This document shows positions 25,191-36,400 of a stretch of DNA of 64,000 nt, piece after piece (the first letter of the stretch is position 1; each line of letters opens with the position of its first letter). Position numbers and translations under genes: made by a program. The notes under the pieces are model-generated. The model was not told the origin of the DNA. It made no database searches and saw only the letters and a program-made list of their open reading frames with translations. The stretch comes from Cryptomeria japonica (Eukaryota > Streptophyta > Pinopsida > Cupressales > Cupressaceae). The stretch covers positions 24,306,501-24,370,500 of the forward strand of contig NC_081413.1 in the NCBI RefSeq assembly GCF_030272615.1, given 5' to 3'.

Positions 25191-26085
25191 TGTTGGGATC
25201 CAAGAACACTGAGGGGGGGATGAATCAATGTTCTGCCAATATAATAAGATTTTATCCTTTTATACCATACACATACAAACTGATAAACAAATAAACATAT
25301 GACTTGAAGCAAATAAACCATCCACATAAATGAACACCATAACACACAAAATTTATACATGGAAAACCTCAAACAGGAAAAACCACGGTGCGATTTGTGA
25401 CCCACAATATCAGTTCACTGGCCATATGAAAGGATATTACATATAATGGGGGCCTGCACATGCAGGAAGGCACACTGCCTAGAGCATACTATTCATCACT
25501 AAAGATTCTCACTGACTACAAGCTTCTGCTGAAGTAAAACACTAAAAATGAACTCACAAAATGCATCTGCTATGCCAAATAGAGTTCTGGTTCTAGCTCT
25601 GCTCTGTACCGGTTCATAAACCCTAAACACTACTACCAGTATCTCTTCTCCTCCAAGAATGCTTTCCAAACTATCTACAGATCATTGCATGATATAACAT
25701 TCACATACAAATGATCTACATACACATATTTCACATTATATAGTTCTGCTATATTCTCCTATGTCACACCTTATCGCACACTACAAAATGACCTAGCAGA
25801 CTAACCTAGATACCCATTACAAACAATATGCCTTATGTTAGCTTACAATACATTAGAAAAGATATTCAATGTTGGCCTCAATAATAATTACAAATTGATT
25901 TACTAAATAAATCTTCCTTGATGTCGGCTTCCTCGAACTACATGATGCAGGTGCCCGTGTAATCCTGGATACTTTAACGCTGGTGTCTGTTAGTATATGC
26001 CTCCTAATATCAATATATGAATTCCATCTAATCTTGTTGCCATCAATGACAACAAAATGAATCCGATGAGTGTCAATTGCCAACA
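25191..26085 (-). repeat. 5' LTR of the minus-strand element
   Basis: This 895-bp repeat is the partner of 18518-20210. On the minus strand it starts TGTTGGCAATTG and ends CCCAACA. A 10-bp stem (25203-25212 with 25225-25234; one G-U pair in the RNA sense) surrounds a G-run. Confidence 0.88.
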
Positions 26086-26090
26086 CTTAT
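26086..26090 (+). other. target site duplication, right copy (CTTAT)
   Basis: This is the right-hand partner of 18513-18517. One base further right LTR2 resumes at GCGGG, the junction of the 1.2-kb deletion. Confidence 0.9.
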
Positions 26091-27333
26091 GCGGGTTATA
26101 TGACTTGTGATGATACTAACCCCATTTCATGATGATGATTCTATGCGATATTTTGATATTATATTGTGTGACTATCTTCGTGAGTAGAGAGGGTGCCAGA
26201 TCACTCATTGCATGTAGGATATGTCATTGCAATTCTCCATCACTTATCTGTTTATTAGGAGGTATATGTATCGTATATGTTTTATTGGTCTTTGATGCAG
26301 GTTGGCAGGCACTAGACATCGACTCGACCTAGATTCATAGGTATGAGTGTGTCTTTATCCCAATGGAAAGTTGTCAGAGATGACATAGTTTCCCTCACAC
26401 ATTCTAGGTAAAGGATATGCACCCTGTCGATTCCACCATGACGCAAGTTGAGGTTAGAGTTTTGTGTTATGTTTGTCCCCTTTGTGTAAGATGATTGGAG
26501 TCTATGCTTATTTGTTTGCGTAATGTGATTATTGTCTAATTATTTGATTATGGATATTTATTTGATTAGTTTTGGATGATGATTTCATCATGAGTTTTTA
26601 TTTAACCAATTAGGATTAATTTAATTGGTTTATTAATTGATTTAATTATTGTGTATTTTTGATCTTCTATTTATTGATGATTTATTTATTCAAATTCATT
26701 ACTGATAAGATTGAAATATTTTAATGGTTTACTTATTTATTTATTATTTAATAATTTATTCACTAATTGACTTATTATTTATTGAAGTTGATTTATTGTT
26801 GAACAATCTATTTATTATTTATTTATTTATTGTTGTTGAGCTTTATTTAATTGATAATTGTTATTGATTTTTGATTTATTGACTTTATTAAATTATTTAT
26901 TGTTATTTGTGATGATTCTATATTTTCATTGGAGTTCGTATTTCTAAGGCTTTATCCTCTTAATTTATTAATTGATTATATTGAGTGATGAAGCATTATT
27001 CAATGTGTTTTTACAAGTTCATACTATTGGTAAAATGTATTTGAATATAGTTACCTGCCCTTGCATATGATTGGTGGAATTCTAATCGTTAGGTAAATTA
27101 TGTTGAGGAAATAATATATGCCTCGAAACTATACAAGTTAGATAAATAATACAGTTCCTGGAATAGTTTGATTGGTCGACTTATATTATAGTATTTGAGT
27201 TTAATTTTTGTATTTATCTGGTTTGCTGTACATTCACGGGGGTGGAAAAAATTTGGGAGATCTTCCATTAGCTTTGGATTCAATTTTGTTGAAGGTTTTT
27301 GTTGGATTTGGATTTTTCTCTCAGATTTCATCT

Positions 27334-28125
27334 TGTTTTTGGTTATGGTGAAAATGGATAACAACAATGTTGAAAGGCTAAATGAATTCAACCACAAAAC
27401 CCTAGCCTAACAACAACAAAGATCCACCATAACATATGAAGATTACCTAAGACAATGTAAATCAAATGAAATCACAAAGATTATACCATCACATGTCCAA
27501 TAGGGTTTGGATCTCCATTCTTCCTATCTCCATTGATCTTGCTTGATATATTTGCTCCAGATTTTATATGCACAAGAGCTCAACAAAGAATGGAAATGTG
27601 GTTGCAAGTAGGATCACATATGAAAGTGCAAAAGGCATAGTGTAGTCGAGTGCGTAATTGAGTTAGTCAGGGTCTCATAATGAAGGAAGCATCTCCTTAT
27701 ATAGAAGACACTATAAGAAATGGAGGGATAAGATTGAGAGGTGTAAAAGCTAAATGGTCGGCTATAATTAAAGGGTAGGTAAAGAAAATAATAAAATAAT
27801 GAGAGGGTAGGTAGTGTATGAATTAGGAGATGAATGACATGTGTCATAGGTAGAAAAGGCTAATGAATTAATTAAATAAATAAAGATTTATTTAATTAAT
27901 AGAAGAAGTGGGATCAATTAAATAAATAAAATATTTATTTAATTTAGGAAAAGGTAATTTAAATAAATAAATGTATTTATTTAAATGAGAAATAAGGGTG
28001 GAAGAGGATAAATGAATTAATTAAATAAATAAAGATTTATTTAATTAATAGAAGAATTAGGCTAAAGATAATTAAATAAATAAAGATATTTATTTAATTA
28101 GACATGACAATTTTAGGTGTCTACA
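27334..28125 (-). repeat. second solo-LTR-like insert, in LTR2
   Basis: This 792-bp copy is of the same family as 19320-20104, in the same orientation. LTR1 is uninterrupted at the matching place (around 11626). It begins TGTAGACACC on the minus strand and has a TATA-like box near 27700. TTTCATCT flanks both sides (27326-27333 and 28127-28134), longer than the usual 5-bp duplication. Confidence 0.7.
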
Positions 28126-31100
28126 GTTTCATCTTTTTCCAGGTTGGTTCCATTTGCCGACACTCTGCATTTTTTATTCTGGAAAGATTGTTTGCAGTGT
28201 CTTGAAAATATTTCTTGGGGAAAATGGTTTCGTGATTCGCAGTAGTTAAATTAGTTCTTTGATAGTGCAATGATTTGGGGAACTTGCATTCAAATGATTC
28301 TATTTTATGGAAATTGCATTGCCAGAAGCTCTTTTTTGTTTTCTCTGTGTCTGATCATGTCTTTAGCTTCTATGAATGTTGGATCTTAATCAGAGATTAT
28401 ATTTGTGTGTTCTTGAGTATTGATTTCAAATCTCCCCTTGATTGAGCATTGCTGTGAAGTGTAGCATCTTGTTTAATGGCTGCAAGTTCTTGGTGACTGC
28501 ACTTTTGAATGTGTAGACACTTCCAACCACTCACATAGGTTTCATTTGATCCTTTTTGGTCTTTTTTGAGTCTATATTTGATGTTTGCAACTTGTTCCTT
28601 CTCTCCCTTACCGATTTAGCTCCCAAATACTCAGATTTGGCAATATAGGAGAAAGGATTTCCTAATAAAATTTTACCAGTGAGTATGCAGTTGATGTTTT
28701 TGGTTGTCCTTGATGTATTATGGTTTTCACAGACCCAATGTGTGTAGTATGTGGTTTGTTTTGGACCCCTAAGCCTTCTGAAATCTCTTCCTAAGCATTA
28801 TGTCTCAGAATTGAGTCCTTTTCTGCACCTCTCTCGAAAATGCTATAAGAACACCCAAAAGAACTATTGTTTGGACTAGGGGAGATATGGGAAAAAATAA
28901 GGGTGCCACCATACATACCAAGGATGCCACTATTCATAACTAGGGTGTTGAGAGACATGCCATGGGTATTAAGGTCCTGAAACTGCAGATGCAAGCAAAA
29001 TGACCAAAAATGCCATAGTATGGACCGGAAATGCTATGGTATGAACCAAGAACACCATGGTAAGTACCAAAAACACTAGGGTACCTAGAAAGAATGCTAA
29101 CCTAGGAACCAGGGGTGTTGAACTATCCCGGGGGTCTCTGAAATTTAGTTTTTAGCCTGTTTTTGTGTATTTTTGGATTGTGTGAGCACTCCAGAGGCAT
29201 GTGTTTTCCATGTTGACATTCTCAGAGTTTCTTATGAGTTTTCTTGATCCCTTATGATTTTTCTTGTGCTCAGGTAAGAGGATTCATGTGTTACCATTGA
29301 GGTGTATTATATGTGATATGTTGCTCCGGCAAGAGGGAGAATGCCTCGGTGTTGAGGGAGTTGAATGTATGGCTCTAATGGTATGTGTTATGCCTCACTG
29401 ATGAGAATTTTATATGATTTTCATCTATTTTATGGATTTCATTAATGATTAGCTTATCTTTTATGATGTCTTGGTCTAGGCTTCTTTCTATGAGTATGGC
29501 TTATGAGTCCTCTTTGCTCAGTTTGGTATTCAGTTTGTTGTATCTATTCTTATATCAGTTTTGAGCCTTCATGATGTTGTTTTATGTTATATGGATGTGT
29601 ATTTACCCTATTGTATTGTTCCATGGCTGGGAGAGTGGGTTCTTGCATGTGTTGGACCTAGGTTATGAGCACTAGATCTCTAGGAAGGGGGTCTAGATCT
29701 ATGGTACCACATGAAGAGTTTATGGTTTAATTGAAAGTGATAACATAATAATAATTAATTAGAGGGTTGGGTATCTAGGAATTAACCTAATCAAGATAAA
29801 TAATATGATATTGTATGCCCTAATTGGATGGACCCAGGGAGGTGGTATTGGGATCCTAGATTGGGAAGACTGTTGGAGTGGATACCCGATCTACCTTGAG
29901 TGGTTCCAAGGTGGAGACGGACTCCACATGAGGTTAGCATGTGATTACACTAACCCACATGTGTCCATTTTCCATATTCCTTTCTTTGATGATTTTTCCT
30001 CTAGAGGTTGATTGCATTGATTTAGCCATGTGATGTACTTTGGTGTTGTGATCTTATGTTGGAGTCTTGTGAAGAAATGTTGTATCCTTTGGTTGATAGG
30101 TGTCATCTTAGGTCTTGTGTGTGAGTTGGAACCTTTGTTAGCTCCTATCATGGGGGAGTGTGGTTCCTTGATTGGTTCCACATGGTCAGGTTGTTGAATG
30201 CCTTCTTCTATTGGTATATTCTTCTTGGATGTAGCGTGCGTGGATTCTTCGATTCTTCATGTGATTATTCTTCTCAGCTGATTTTTGTGTATATGGAAAA
30301 GAAGACACTGTGTCATGATGATTTGTATATGTAAAAAAGATTATGTATCTTTGAGTTAGGTATCTCTATGTACTTGTAATTGAAATTGTAATAGGGATTT
30401 ATGTAGTGAGGAAGAAATTTTTTCCTAGAATATTCCTTGATGTATCGGTTGTTCATTATACAATATGGATATATGAGTTCTATGTGGAAATGAAATGAAA
30501 TAGCTTATATACATTTGTGTTGCATTTGCATTGAGAGTTGGTACCTTGCTATGTTGTCCTACGGAGTGAATAATAGAAAGGATAGTGGTGGTTGCTTGAA
30601 TCCTAGGTGAAATTATTAAGTAAATCTATAATGCATTATGATAAAAGGAAATAAGATGCACCTACGTAACTTGTAATATTAAGCATTTAGGATGTGATGT
30701 CGCAATGGAGACTATGTGCTTATTATATGTACTTTTATGTATTAGATCTTGATGATGTAGAAACTATGATCTTGTAATAAGATGATGCAATACTAATTGG
30801 TTTACGTTGTAGAAATGATCATTATGTTGAGTATGAGACCCTAAGGTGAATCAAAGGATTGAAATATTGATTATTTTGATTTTTGTAGTATCATATGAAT
30901 CTTGAATATGTTCAGTAGCATGGTATCCTATTTGAAATTAGGTAAGTGCTTGTTGTTGAAAACTTGCATATAAATATGGATTATATTCTTAAAGATTTGT
31001 GTGATAGTTGTGCTGAAGGAGATCATTTAGTTCCATGTGTTGGAGAAGGATAAATGCATTTAGATTCATGATGCATTAAGTAATTAATGAATCAAGATGG

Positions 31101-31535
31101 GTATTAGGAACATTTGGTTGGTATGTTAAAATGAATCTAAGAATGTATTATGTAAATGAGGTATGCATGTGTGTTAATGTTACTCTAGTTGTGCGAAAAG
31201 TAAATCTTTTGTTTAATGATAGAATATGATATACTAGATGGATAAATGTTATCTTAGATGATGTCAAGTAGTTACATTAAGATACCCTAGGGAACTGTTT
31301 TGTTGCAAGAGTGTCTTTGGAGATAGGTTAGTGCTTTGATGATTTTCTCCACTTGCATAATCTGGTTCTATGGTTATGTTCATGCTGGTTTATGTGATCT
31401 TGCAAAGAGTTAATGTTGCATTGATCAATGTATGTTAATGATAACTTAAAGTAATGGATGTTTTTAAAAAAAACTTATCTCCATTTGCTAGTTGTTTATA
31501 GGTTATTTATCTAGGGTATTTTGGTGAACATAACA

Positions 31536-32162
31536 ACAAAAGTAGGAGGATTCCCCATAGTATCCTAGAAATCAAGCAAAGAAATGTCATGGATAAGGGG
31601 TTGGTTCTATATATTCTGTAACCATTGCCTCAGAAAGCCTCTAAAAAGATAGATTGGAAAACAATACGAGATGCACATTTCTAATTGACCCCACATAAAA
31701 TACATTTAGAAGGGCCATGAAATCCCCCCTTTCTAATATTGTACCGTGTAATACATTTACTTTGACAAAGTAACCAATAAGGAAATTACACTTGAGCCAA
31801 TAAAATTATTACAAATAATCCTCAATCACATTTTTTACCTCTTTTATTAATTAATATCCACTAGAATGGAGTAAATTCATTCATTATCATAAACCTAAGC
31901 CTAAACATCCTCCCACTCTAAAGTAAAATAGGGTAGATTAATTGGAGACAAGCAAGGGTATCATGAGACTCTAGATCTTCCCCTATAAACTAACAAATGA
32001 TATCATTCTAGTGAGAAATAGAGTAATCCTCCACTAATGATAGCCTACAAAATCATAAACTTTAGATCAACTAGAATACATAAAAATATCACTTAGAGGA
32101 TGGAGAAGAAGGGAAGAGGAGAAAATTATAAAATGAAGATTCCATGAATCAATTCGAAAAAG
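31536..32162. other. unassigned flank right of LTR2
   Basis: About 630 bp with no coding frame, repeat or RNA feature that I can support. It is the apparent integration flank of the LARD array. Confidence 0.4.
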
Positions 32163-32393
32163 AGCCCAATTGAAATGAGGCTTAAGTTTCTCAAATATGC
32201 TTCTTTTAGAGAAGATTATTTATATAGATGCAATAGTACAAACACCATGTCTCTAATCTCAAATATTCTCATGATCCTATTACGACCACATACATCTTCA
32301 TACTGGTTTTGAGCCTATTCAAGATTATTCTTGTCTGAGTTTGTAATGTCTTATCTCTATTTGATAACATCACTTACTTCTAGTACCTTATTA
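32163..32393 (+). repeat. direct repeat D, left copy
   Basis: About 230 bp from GAGCCCAATTGAAA to TAGTACCTTATTAT, matching 44721-44951 in the same orientation with moderate divergence. At the right copy the sequence continues into the composite segment with gypsy integrase. Here it is cut off at 32393. It may be the 3' part of that gypsy family. Confidence 0.65.
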
Positions 32394-33186
32394 TCAAAGA
32401 GTTTTTTAGTGGCGAATCTTCGACAATTGGCAAATTTCGCGTATTTTTCCATAGTTTTTTTTGAGGAAATGGCGAATAGTCTGGGGCAACATCGCTGGTC
32501 AAATCGCCCAGAATTTCGGGGTTAACGGTACACTGTATTCTGGCTTCACCATGGACCACACACCGTTCGACGTGCATGCCCGTAATATTTGCCTGGAATC
32601 ACTCGGACGTGGGTATTAGATCACCTCCGTTATTTTCCAGCAATAGTAAAATGACCACGTACCCAGGATCTAATTCGCCAATGCTAAATTACATGTTCAT
32701 TGTACGCGTCGGCCAAATTCGCCAATATCAATTAAACATTATAAGCATTCGAGGACCCATTTTGCCCCGCTTAAATTAAATGTTCATTGCACGCACCAAC
32801 CAAATTCACCAATATCAATTAAAACATTATAAGCATTCAAGGACCCATTTCGCCCCGCTTAAATTAAATGTTCATTTTACGTGTTGGCCAAATTTGCCAA
32901 AAAAGAAATCATGGATTGATATAAATACACTCTTTGACTTTATTTCAATTTGTTCATGTCTGATTAATAAATTTGGGAGTTCTTGATTTGTATTCCGCAA
33001 TTTGAGTTGGAGTATCAAAGTTCATTGTAGGGAAGAGGGCCAGAGTTAGAATCCTACAACACATGCCCAGGCATTCCTGATTCCTGATTTAGAGAATTGA
33101 GAAGGAATAAAGGTGAGTAATCATTTCTTCATACTTGATAGTATTAGTTTTAACTTTTAATTCATAGTGAGAGGTTAAGACTCAAG
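32394..33186 (+). repeat. 88-bp tandem repeat and CGCCAAT-rich tract 5' of the hAT fossil
   Basis: Units starting TAAATTA at 32685, 32772 and 32860 repeat every 87-88 bp (about 2.4 copies), each with GGCCAAATTCGCCAAT-like text. GGCGAAT/ATTCGCC words recur from 32409 onward. Subterminal motif arrays are common in hAT elements, so this may be the 5' end of the element. A terminal inverted repeat was not identified. Confidence 0.55.
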
Positions 33187-36042
33187 ATGTCACAGTTAGA
33201 AATGGGTGAGACTCCTCAGGGTGGTGAAGGGATTGAGTGTCAGACAAGGGTGAGACTGAGACTCCTCAGGGTGGTGAAGGGATTGAGATGTCAGACAAGG
33301 GTGAGACTAAGATTCCTCAGGGTGGTGAAGGGATTGGGATGTCAGACAAGGGTAAGACTCCTCAGGGCGGTGAAACTGAAGGGATTGGGAGGCCATCAAA
33401 ATGTCCAAAAATTAAACTTAAAGATACTACCATAAAGCCTTTCTTTGGAATTGGCAAAGTTTTTGGTCCATCAACTTCTACAGTTGCAGAAGCCATTCAC
33501 AGTATCTCACCACCACCACAAGGTGGGATTATTATTGGGTTAAATGCACCAAATGAGGATGACAATACCGACATGATAGAAGATGTTCTAAGGGATACAC
33601 ACAATGAGATAATTCACTCGGATGCAAATGCTAGTACTGAAGATAATGTTGGTAGGAAGAAAAGAAAAAGGAAAGTAAAACTGGGACGAGAGTGGGAGAT
33701 GAAAATGATTTTTAAGATTAGTTGGGTAGCAAAGTGCCCATTCATTGAACCAGTCCCAAACAATGATGAACAACCAATAGAATGCAGGTGTAAGATTTGT
33801 AGTAGGAAAACTAAAAGAGAGAAGAAGATGCAGCTAAAGCGTGACACCATAGAAAAGCATATTGGTAAGGTTTATGAAAAATAGATCATAGATGGAAAGG
33901 AAACACTAGTAGTAAGATGGAAATCAAATGAAGAATGTCTTCATGTTAAGTATGCCGCAGAATATGATGAGCATAACCACAAAATGATACTAATTGGTAA
34001 TAGTGGATTTGGAAATACAATCAAGGCTGGGCTTGAATATGCAGCGAAAGATACAAACCTGGCAAAGACTGTTCAGATGAGTGTTATTTTTCATATTTTG
34101 TCAAGAGGGCGTCCTATGAAAGATTTCCTAGAATTTAGTAATTTATTATCTTTTTTGAATGTTCCTCAATATTTTATGTCACATTGGTCAATAAATGCTA
34201 GATGGGAAACGACAAACTGTCTCGCTGAGGTGGAAAAGCAAAATTTACAAGAGAGTATAAAAGAGTCAAATTTCATTTCATTATTCATAGATGAAGTTAC
34301 TACGGTAGATAACATTGCTTGGGTTTGTATGCATGTGTATACCGTAAAAGAACATGTTCGTCGAGCTCATCTACTATGTGTTCATAAAATGAGGGGCAAT
34401 TCAACAACAGAAAATTTATATTTGGAAGTTAAGAAAGCTTTGAATCAAATTGCTGGTATGGATGACTTGACAATTGCCAAGAAGTTGGTGTGTGTTGGAG
34501 CTGTAGTAATGCAAGGTCAAAGGACTGGTCTTTGCATAAAGATTACAAACTAGTATTGTACTATACATGGTTCGCATTCACTGCATGGCCCATTGAATGA
34601 ATTTAGCATATAGAATTTTAAGTAATTTCCCTATAGTGTCAAAAGTTGAAGATCTGGTCCACGAGTTCCACTCATACTTCTGCCGAAGTCCTAAATGTTT
34701 TGCAGAATTTCAGAGTTTTGTTGAGGGAGTAATAGCAAGAAACAAGCTTCTCAGGGATGTTGGGACCAGATGGATCTCCTTGCATGGACCAGCGGAATGA
34801 GTTCTAATAGAATGTCAATCCTTGATCAGACTAATGTATGAGCAATGCCTCACAGTAGACAAAGCTCCTACTCTCTTACATAAGTTAAGTGATATAGAGG
34901 CTCTGTTAACTTTAGCTAGTCTTCTCCCCATGTTGGATTCAATGAACAAACTTGTTAAGAAAGCCAAAGACAAAACTATGTATATCAATGAGCATAAAAC
35001 TTTACGTAAAATGACATGCTTGAGCCTAGATGGTCTATATTCAGATCTAAAAGGGCGAAGCCCAAATTTTTTTAGGTGGCAAATAATTACAGATTTGAAT
35101 CATGCTGAATTTTTTTTACATTTCAATACAAAAAATGAGTTATGTGTCTTTGTAAAAGGATTTCAGATACCAATGCACCAATCTAAGATGGGCAAGCGAG
35201 GCAGAGCACTACCAGCTAAAAAGGAAGATTTTGATAAGATTGTTAAATATGTTAGTGATAATTTGAAGTCTATTGCATATGAACTTTCAACTGAGATTCA
35301 TGAAATATTCCCTCGAGAAGAAATACTTGAATCCATGGGTTGTGTGTATCCTCAATTTTGGCATTCAATTGGAGATAATCCAAATGACGCAAAGATGTTT
35401 CATAAAAAACCAGAGGAATTGATATTGACATTTACAAAAGATGGATATTGCAATGGATAGCCAATAGAAGGAATTTTAAATTTAGATCATCTTAAAAAAT
35501 AATGTAAACACTTTGCATTGTTTATGAAACAGCTGTTGGTTGACCTGAAGAATCCATTTGAACTTGGCTCAATCACAATGCTTTGGAAAAGGATAGATCA
35601 AAGTGAAGCATTGCATACTGCAATACTAGAATATTAGAAACTTGTTGATTTATGTCAAACAATGATATTAGGGTCGGTGGAAGATGAGAGAGTTTTTCAG
35701 TGCATTAGGGCTTTTGAAATCAAAGATCAAAAACAAATTAGACAAAAATTTAGAAACTTTCTTGAGGTTGTTTGTAACTCAATATAATGTTAGAGATTTT
35801 CTATATGATAGGGCACTGGCAACTTGGAATTCCATGCGTGAAAGAGGAGGGTTGTGCAACACTTTAAAAGGTGGTGGTGCTACTGCTAGTGCTAGTGTTG
35901 AGACAAATGATGGATCACAGACTCAGAGTCAACATGAAGACAAATAATTTTTGAATACCCAACTCAGAATGAAGATGAACTTGTTAGTACTAGTCAGCTT
36001 CCGGATCTTGAGTCCATTTGGGATATAGAAGCCTTGGACTGA
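33187..36042 (+). pseudogene. hAT-superfamily transposase (degenerate)
   Basis: The ATG at 33187 opens an acidic N-terminus with in-frame repeats. It is shifted by a 1-bp loss near 33236. A BED/TTF-like finger follows (CRCKIC...TIEKHIGK, about 33790-33870). A transposase core comes next, with SLFIDEVTTVDN (33984-34553). The CMAH-MNLA hallmark near 34585 has a TGA where Arg is expected. The dimerisation region is at 35640-35840: SVEDERVF in one frame, continuing LKSKIKNKLDKNLETFLRLF in another. It ends ESIWDIEALD at 36042. There are at least three frameshifts and several stops. A functional enzyme would cut and paste DNA, leaving 8-bp duplications. None was located here. Confidence 0.8.
33207..33385 (+). 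repeat. 51-bp in-frame minisatellite in the hAT N-terminus
   Basis: CTCCTCAGGG-type units at 33212, 33262, 33312 and 33358 (spacing 50, 50 and 46) encode about 17-residue repeats GETETPQGGEGIEMSDK. The first copy lacks one base, which causes the frameshift. Confidence 0.75.
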
Positions 36043-36400
36043 GTCACTGAAGTGAATTAGCAGTCAGTTTATAGGTATTTATAATTATACTACAGTTCTT
36101 GAGTCATATTACAATTTCAATTTGCAATACTATAGTTGTCATTGATGATTTTTGATATTGTATTCCTTGAATTTGTCAATCCGAATGAATACTTATTTCA
36201 TATTTTTAATTTTGAATTTGAATTATTAGTAAACAATTAGAATTTATTTTATGAATTATTAGTAAACAATTGAATTATTAGTAAATTAGTTCCACATTAT
36301 GTTGAACATGAAATGCAACAATTTGTGTCACAAGATCCATAAAATGAATCATATTGCATAACTGTTAGAACCTTTCTACTGTTCTACATTAAATTCTTAA
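36043..36400. other. AT-rich stretch after the hAT ORF
   Basis: A 'TGAATTATTAGTAAACAATT' motif is repeated around 36220-36290. Otherwise I see no feature. It is probably the 3' untranslated part of the hAT element. Confidence 0.4.

Larger units (their letters stand above)
18518..26085 (-). mobile_element. non-autonomous LTR retrotransposon with gag-like and unknown ORFs but no pol
   Basis: It is flanked by CTTAT duplications. Both LTRs run from TGTTGG to CCAACA. Minus-strand order: 5' LTR (26085-25191), Met-type primer binding site, a coiled-coil gag-like ORF, zinc knuckles, a long unknown ORF (23609-20457), polypurine tract, 3' LTR (20210-18518). I see no protease, reverse transcriptase or integrase signature in the roughly 5-kb interior. 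The LTRs differ at about 10 of 143 aligned bases, fewer than the surrounding LARD LTRs, consistent with later insertion. It must have relied on another element's enzymes. Confidence 0.88.
18387..31535 (+). repeat. LTR2 of the LARD-like element, multiply interrupted
   Basis: It starts TGTAGTGCCCC after a polypurine tract and ends GAACATAACA, aligned with the end of LTR1. It contains the LTR element at 18518-26085 and the solo-LTR-like insert at 27334-28125. Removing these leaves about 4.8 kb. The shortfall against LTR1 equals the 1.2-kb segment at 2729-3953. Sequence to the right (from 31536) has no primer binding site and is taken as flanking DNA. Confidence 0.8.

Noticed and set aside
33588-33850. 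Minus-strand frames opposite the hAT N-terminus
   Set aside because: They mirror the coding strand of the transposase; the motifs lie on the plus strand.
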